Below are positions 17,023 through 20,221 of a stretch of DNA of 20,221 nucleotides, piece by piece. A program made the position numbers and the translations under genes. Under the pieces are notes generated by a model, which was given only the letters and a program-made list of their open reading frames with translations, did not search any database and was not told the origin of the DNA. Source of the stretch: Idiomarina sp. UBA6142 (GTDB lineage: Bacteria; Pseudomonadota; Gammaproteobacteria; Enterobacterales; Alteromonadaceae). The stretch is from NCBI GenBank assembly GCA_002423905.1, contig DIVC01000015.1:1-20221 (forward strand). Reading direction: 5' to 3'. Positions within the stretch are counted from its first letter, which is position 1. Each line of letters begins with the position of its first letter.

Positions 17023-17051
17023 ATCATAATGGTAACACTGAAGGCTGTGAG
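17023..17051 (-). promoter_or_regulatory. Candidate sigma-70 promoter of the DUF4382 gene
   Basis: On the minus strand, CTCACA (17046-17051, 4 of 6 matches) is followed after 17 bp by TATGAT (17023-17028, 5 of 6). Transcription would start near 17016, about 20 nt before the ATG, leaving room for the GAGGTG site. Read by eye only. Confidence 0.4.
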
Positions 17052-17118
17052 TCCGAAGCTGACTGCGTGAGGTTTACTTGGTTTTTACTCTAACAGGTTG
17101 CTTGAAACCTAAATCAGA

Positions 17119-17148
17119 TGGGCATAAAGTACCGCTATCTCATAAAAT
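17119..17148 (+). promoter_or_regulatory. Candidate sigma-70 promoter of the yvcK-M14 unit
   Basis: TGGGCA (17119-17124, 4 of 6) is followed after 18 bp by TAAAAT (17143-17148, 5 of 6). The leader would be only about 10 nt, and no clear Shine-Dalgarno precedes the ATG at 17165, so this is tentative. The 165-nt gap to the divergent DUF4382 gene must hold promoters for both directions. Confidence 0.3.
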
Positions 17149-17164
17149 GTCACAATAGAACAAC

Positions 17165-18088
17165 ATGGTAAAGCGAGCTTCAGCGCATCGTCAGTTGCGT
17201 GATTTAAAGATGATTACCGCCATTGGCGGTGGCCACGGCTTGGGGCGTGTGCTGAATTCGCTGATGTTCATGCGTAAACGCTTGATTGGAGTCGTCGCGA
17301 CCACCGACAATGGCGGAGCAACCGGTCGCCTGCGCCAGCAACAACAAACCATCGCCTGGGGCGACATTCGTAATTGTTTGAGCCAACTTACCCAGCAGCC
17401 GCTAGCGGCCGAAGTTCTCAATTTTCGCTTTGCTGATCATCATGAGTTGCAGGGTCACAATTTTGGCAATCTATTGCTCCACACCTTAAACCAAGTCAGT
17501 GCTCGGCCGCTCGACGGCATTGCGCTGTTAAGTCGCATGCTGAATATCACCACTCGGGTGTTACCGATGTCAGAGATCCCGGTCGACCTGGTCGCCGAAA
17601 CCCACGAACAACTTGAATGCTTTGGTGAAGTTCACGTCGATCAACTCTGTCGCATGCCGCGCCGACTTAAATTGGAGCCCGAGGTGCACGCTACACCCGA
17701 AGCGGTGCAACATATTTTGCAGTCGGAACTTATCCTACTTGGTCCTGGTAGCTTCATGACCTCTATCATGCCGCCGTTATTGATAGCTGAAATTCGACAA
17801 GCTATCGCAGATAGTCCTGCGCCGGTGGTTTTTATTGATAATCTAATTGCCGAGCAAAGTCCGGCCGGCCGGTTATCGCTCAGTGAACGCTTAGCGTGGA
17901 TGGAACAGCAACTGGGGCCATTAGCGATAGATTTGGTGATTACCAACCATGCTGACGAGCAACTGACGCTGCCAACCATCAATAGCATTATGCCAGCGCA
18001 TGATGCGCCCCATCGGCATGACCCAGCCAGTTTACTGCAAGCTTTAGAGCGGGCAGTTACCCTGTTATATCCCTATAAACGAGGTTAG
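17165..18088 (+). CDS. yvcK: YvcK/YbhK family UDP-GlcNAc-binding protein (CofD-like fold)
   Basis: A 307-residue cytoplasmic protein that closely resembles E. coli YbhK. Motifs in order: AIGGGHGLGRVL (residues 19-30), TTDNGGATGRLR (46-57), AWGDIRNCL (64-72), GHNFGNLLL, LPMSEIPVDLVAE, and LGPGSFMTSIMPPLL. The fold is that of CofD phosphotransferases. In Bacillus, YvcK binds UDP-GlcNAc and is needed for gluconeogenic growth and cell-wall regulation; the enterobacterial role is less clear. The start at 17165 is preferred over ATG 17210 because the LRDLKMITAIGGG stretch matches the YbhK N-terminus, though no ribosome-binding site is obvious. The M14 peptidase gene begins 3 nt after the stop. Confidence 0.9.
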   Translation: MVKRASAHRQLRDLKMITAIGGGHGLGRVLNSLMFMRKRLIGVVATTDNGGATGRLRQQQQTIAWGDIRNCLSQLTQQPLAAEVLNFRFADHHELQGHNFGNLLLHTLNQVSARPLDGIALLSRMLNITTRVLPMSEIPVDLVAETHEQLECFGEVHVDQLCRMPRRLKLEPEVHATPEAVQHILQSELILLGPGSFMTSIMPPLLIAEIRQAIADSPAPVVFIDNLIAEQSPAGRLSLSERLAWMEQQLGPLAIDLVITNHADEQLTLPTINSIMPAHDAPHRHDPASLLQALERAVTLLYPYKRG

Positions 18089-18091
18089 TGC

Positions 18092-20221
18092 ATGAATCAT
18101 GTTCGTTTAGCAGTGCTCGGCGCTGCCATTGCTTGGGTTGGCTTTTACAGTAATGCTCACGCCGACGCGTTGGGGTTAAACCAACCCTATCAGGCTGCTG
18201 TGCCAACTATTGAGACTGTTTTAGGCTATCCCACCGGCAGCAGAATTAGCAGCCCTGAAGCCATTCAACACTATTTTAAGGTATTGGCTGAGCGCTTTCC
18301 CGAACAAGTGCTACTCAAATCCTACGGCAAAACCTGGGAAGGTCGCGAATTGTATTATGCGGTGATTTCGAGCGCACAAAATATTGCACAGTTAGAACAA
18401 ATCAATGCTGGCATGCAACAACTTGCTGATCCGCGAACCACCACTGCCGCGCAAGCCAATCGACTGATCGACACGCTACCCGCCAGTATCTGGTTATCCT
18501 ATGGTGTGCACGGTAATGAAATTTCATCACCTGAAGCGGCTATGCTGACCGCTTGGCATTTGCTTGCCGCTGACGATGAGCACACTAAAACCTATTTAGC
18601 TAACACTGTGGTCTATGTTGACCCGCTTCAAAATCCCGATGGTCGTGGCCGCTTTGTCAGCCGTTACTACATGACCATTGGCAGCGAACCCAGCAGTGAC
18701 CGCATCTCGGCTGAACATAATGAACCTTGGCCAAACGGTCGCAGCAATCATTACCTGTTTGACATGAACCGCGATTGGATAGCGCTGACTCAGCCAGAAA
18801 TCGCTGGTCAAGTGGATGCGCTGCTCGAACATTTACCGCTAGTTTTTGTCGATTTACATGAAATGGGCGGCGATACCAGCTATTACTTTACCCCTGAGGC
18901 GCGGCCCTATAATCCACTGATTAGCAAAACTCAGCGTGAACAATTGTGGGTCATTGGCGAGAACAACGCTAAGTGGTTTGATGAACTTGGTTACGACTAT
19001 TTTACTCGCGAGATCTTTGATGCCTTCTATCCGGGCTATGGTGCCAGTTGGCCTTTATATCATGGCACGCTGTCTATGACGTACGAGATGGCTTCCGCTC
19101 GTGGTCTGCACTTTCGTACCAAAGACGGTTCCATTCTGACCTATGGTGATGGCGTTAAACGGCATTTTGTTGCCTCGATTGCCACTATTGAATCAACCTC
19201 ACAGAATCGCCGTACCTTGCTAAATAATTTTTGGCAATATCGCCAACAAGCCATTGCTGATGGGAGCAAGAGTGACCGCCGCTTTCATATTTTCCGGGCT
19301 GATGATGACCGCGCAGGAGCGCGCCGTATGGCTGGACTACTCAGTCAACATGGGGTGGAAGTAAGCCAAGCGGAGCAAGCTTTCAAAGCCTGTGGTACGG
19401 AGTTCCCAGCCGGCAGCTTTATTGTGGATGGCGCCCAACCAGCACACTACATGGTGCGTACCCTACTCGACCCAGAAATTGCCATGGACAAGGCTTTTTT
19501 AGTGGACCAAGAACGCCGTCGCGCGAACAATTTGCCTGATGAAATTTACGATGTCACCGCTTGGTCGCTGCCGTTGATGTTCAACTTGTCCTATAACACC
19601 TGTGCCAAATTGCCTCAAGTGGCACAACAACCGGCTGGTCAGCAGCTGATTGAACCTGGCATGGTCAATAACCCAGCGGCAAAAGTAGCCTTCATCGCTA
19701 GTTGGGGCGACATGAATAGCGGTCGCTTGTTAACTGCAGCATTACGCCAAGGGCTCATTGTGAAGCGCAGTGACCTCGCCTTTACTCATGCCAATGGTAA
19801 ACGCTACCCGGCCGGCAGTTTAATCTTCACCCGAGCGGACAACGATGGCGATTTAAGCACACAACTGCAGCTTTTAGCGCAGTCGACCGGAGCTATTATC
19901 GACGGTGTTGACCGCAGTTGGGTAACTGATGGGCCAAATTTTGGGTCTAACAACGTCAAACGACTGCATGCGCCTAATATCGCTTTGGCCTGGGATGAAC
20001 CATTTTCAAGTTTGAACGCTGGTCATACGCGCTTTGTGATTGAACAGCAATTCAATTATCCAGTCACGGCCATTCGTGCCAACCAATTGGCGCGAGCTGA
20101 TTTAAGTCATTATCAGGTGTTGATTTTACCTTCGATTTACGGTGACCTGCAGCATAGTTTTGGTGACCGTGGTGCCGCCAATATTGCACAGTGGGTTGCT
20201 CGCGGCGGTGTACTCATTACC
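18092..20221 (+). CDS. Secreted M14 family zinc carboxypeptidase, 3' end beyond window
   Basis: An open frame of 710 codons with no stop before the window edge, so it is partial at its C-terminus. A signal peptide (MNHVRLAVLGAAIAWVGF, cleavage near SNAHA-DA) leads to an M14 domain. Zinc ligands are His140 and Glu143 in GVHGNEISSPEA and His256 in DLHEMGG; Glu332 in TYEMASARG is the candidate catalytic base. NPDGRGRF and FDMNRDW segments match the family. From about residue 620 the sequence (NIALAWDEPFSSLNAG, VLILPSIYGDL, WVARGGVLIT) looks like a class I glutamine-amidotransferase-like domain, common in long proteobacterial M14 proteins. GAGG at 18081-18084 lies 7 nt ahead of the ATG, and the gene is coupled to yvcK. 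It should degrade external or periplasmic peptides. Confidence 0.9.
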   Translation, partial: MNHVRLAVLGAAIAWVGFYSNAHADALGLNQPYQAAVPTIETVLGYPTGSRISSPEAIQHYFKVLAERFPEQVLLKSYGKTWEGRELYYAVISSAQNIAQLEQINAGMQQLADPRTTTAAQANRLIDTLPASIWLSYGVHGNEISSPEAAMLTAWHLLAADDEHTKTYLANTVVYVDPLQNPDGRGRFVSRYYMTIGSEPSSDRISAEHNEPWPNGRSNHYLFDMNRDWIALTQPEIAGQVDALLEHLPLVFVDLHEMGGDTSYYFTPEARPYNPLISKTQREQLWVIGENNAKWFDELGYDYFTREIFDAFYPGYGASWPLYHGTLSMTYEMASARGLHFRTKDGSILTYGDGVKRHFVASIATIESTSQNRRTLLNNFWQYRQQAIADGSKSDRRFHIFRADDDRAGARRMAGLLSQHGVEVSQAEQAFKACGTEFPAGSFIVDGAQPAHYMVRTLLDPEIAMDKAFLVDQERRRANNLPDEIYDVTAWSLPLMFNLSYNTCAKLPQVAQQPAGQQLIEPGMVNNPAAKVAFIASWGDMNSGRLLTAALRQGLIVKRSDLAFTHANGKRYPAGSLIFTRADNDGDLSTQLQLLAQSTGAIIDGVDRSWVTDGPNFGSNNVKRLHAPNIALAWDEPFSSLNAGHTRFVIEQQFNYPVTAIRANQLARADLSHYQVLILPSIYGDLQHSFGDRGAANIAQWVARGGVLIT

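Noticed and set aside
16661..17029. 122-codon plus-strand frame opposite the DUF4382 gene
   Set aside because: It is antisense to the lipoprotein signal region, which explains its hydrophobic look, and it runs across the DUF4382 promoter.
17641..17988. 115-codon minus-strand frame inside yvcK
   Set aside because: Antisense to a conserved coding region; Ser/Arg/Cys-rich shadow product.

Overview
The window looks like a chromosomal segment of a marine gammaproteobacterium, probably of the Alteromonadales/Idiomarinaceae type. That is an inference from gene content and general protein resemblance: several secreted M28 and M14 peptidases, an AcrAB-like pump, a YbhK-type YvcK protein, DUF2937, YgjV, DUF192 and DUF4382 proteins. 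Genes are tightly packed, often with 4-nt ATGA overlaps. I see no rRNA, tRNA, CRISPR array, insertion sequence or prophage gene.

Layout. (1) Positions 37-4143, minus strand: a five-gene operon with an ECF sigma factor, a zinc-type anti-sigma factor, a YbjQ-family protein, a DUF2868 membrane protein and a DUF3482 GTPase. An ECF-like promoter (GGGAATAA, 16-nt spacer, GTCTTA) lies just ahead of the sigma gene, so it is probably autoregulated. This is the least understood and most interesting unit here. (2) Positions 4224-7918, minus strand: a small one-pass membrane protein, a secreted M28 peptidase with a C-terminal Fn3-like domain, and a half-size ABC exporter. (3) Positions 7919-8039: a divergent regulatory region with a 24-bp palindrome resembling the AcrR/TtgR operators, laid over the -35/-10 region of the pump promoter; no TetR-family repressor gene is present in the window. 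(4) Positions 8040-12828, plus strand: membrane fusion lipoprotein, RND pump and a DUF2937 protein. The pump has Arg in place of the usual proton-relay Lys.

(5) Positions 12815-15903, minus strand: DUF192 secreted protein, PA-domain M28 lipoprotein peptidase, YgjV membrane protein and a small membrane protein whose end overlaps the DUF2937 gene tail to tail. (6) Positions 15977-17051, minus strand: a DUF4382 lipoprotein gene with its own candidate promoter and a clear intrinsic terminator. (7) Positions 17165-20221, plus strand: a YvcK/YbhK protein followed 3 nt later by a large secreted M14 carboxypeptidase that runs off the window.

Taken together, the region codes for envelope stress sensing, export of toxic compounds and digestion of external peptides. 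Functions given for the DUF families are family-level only; no searches were run.
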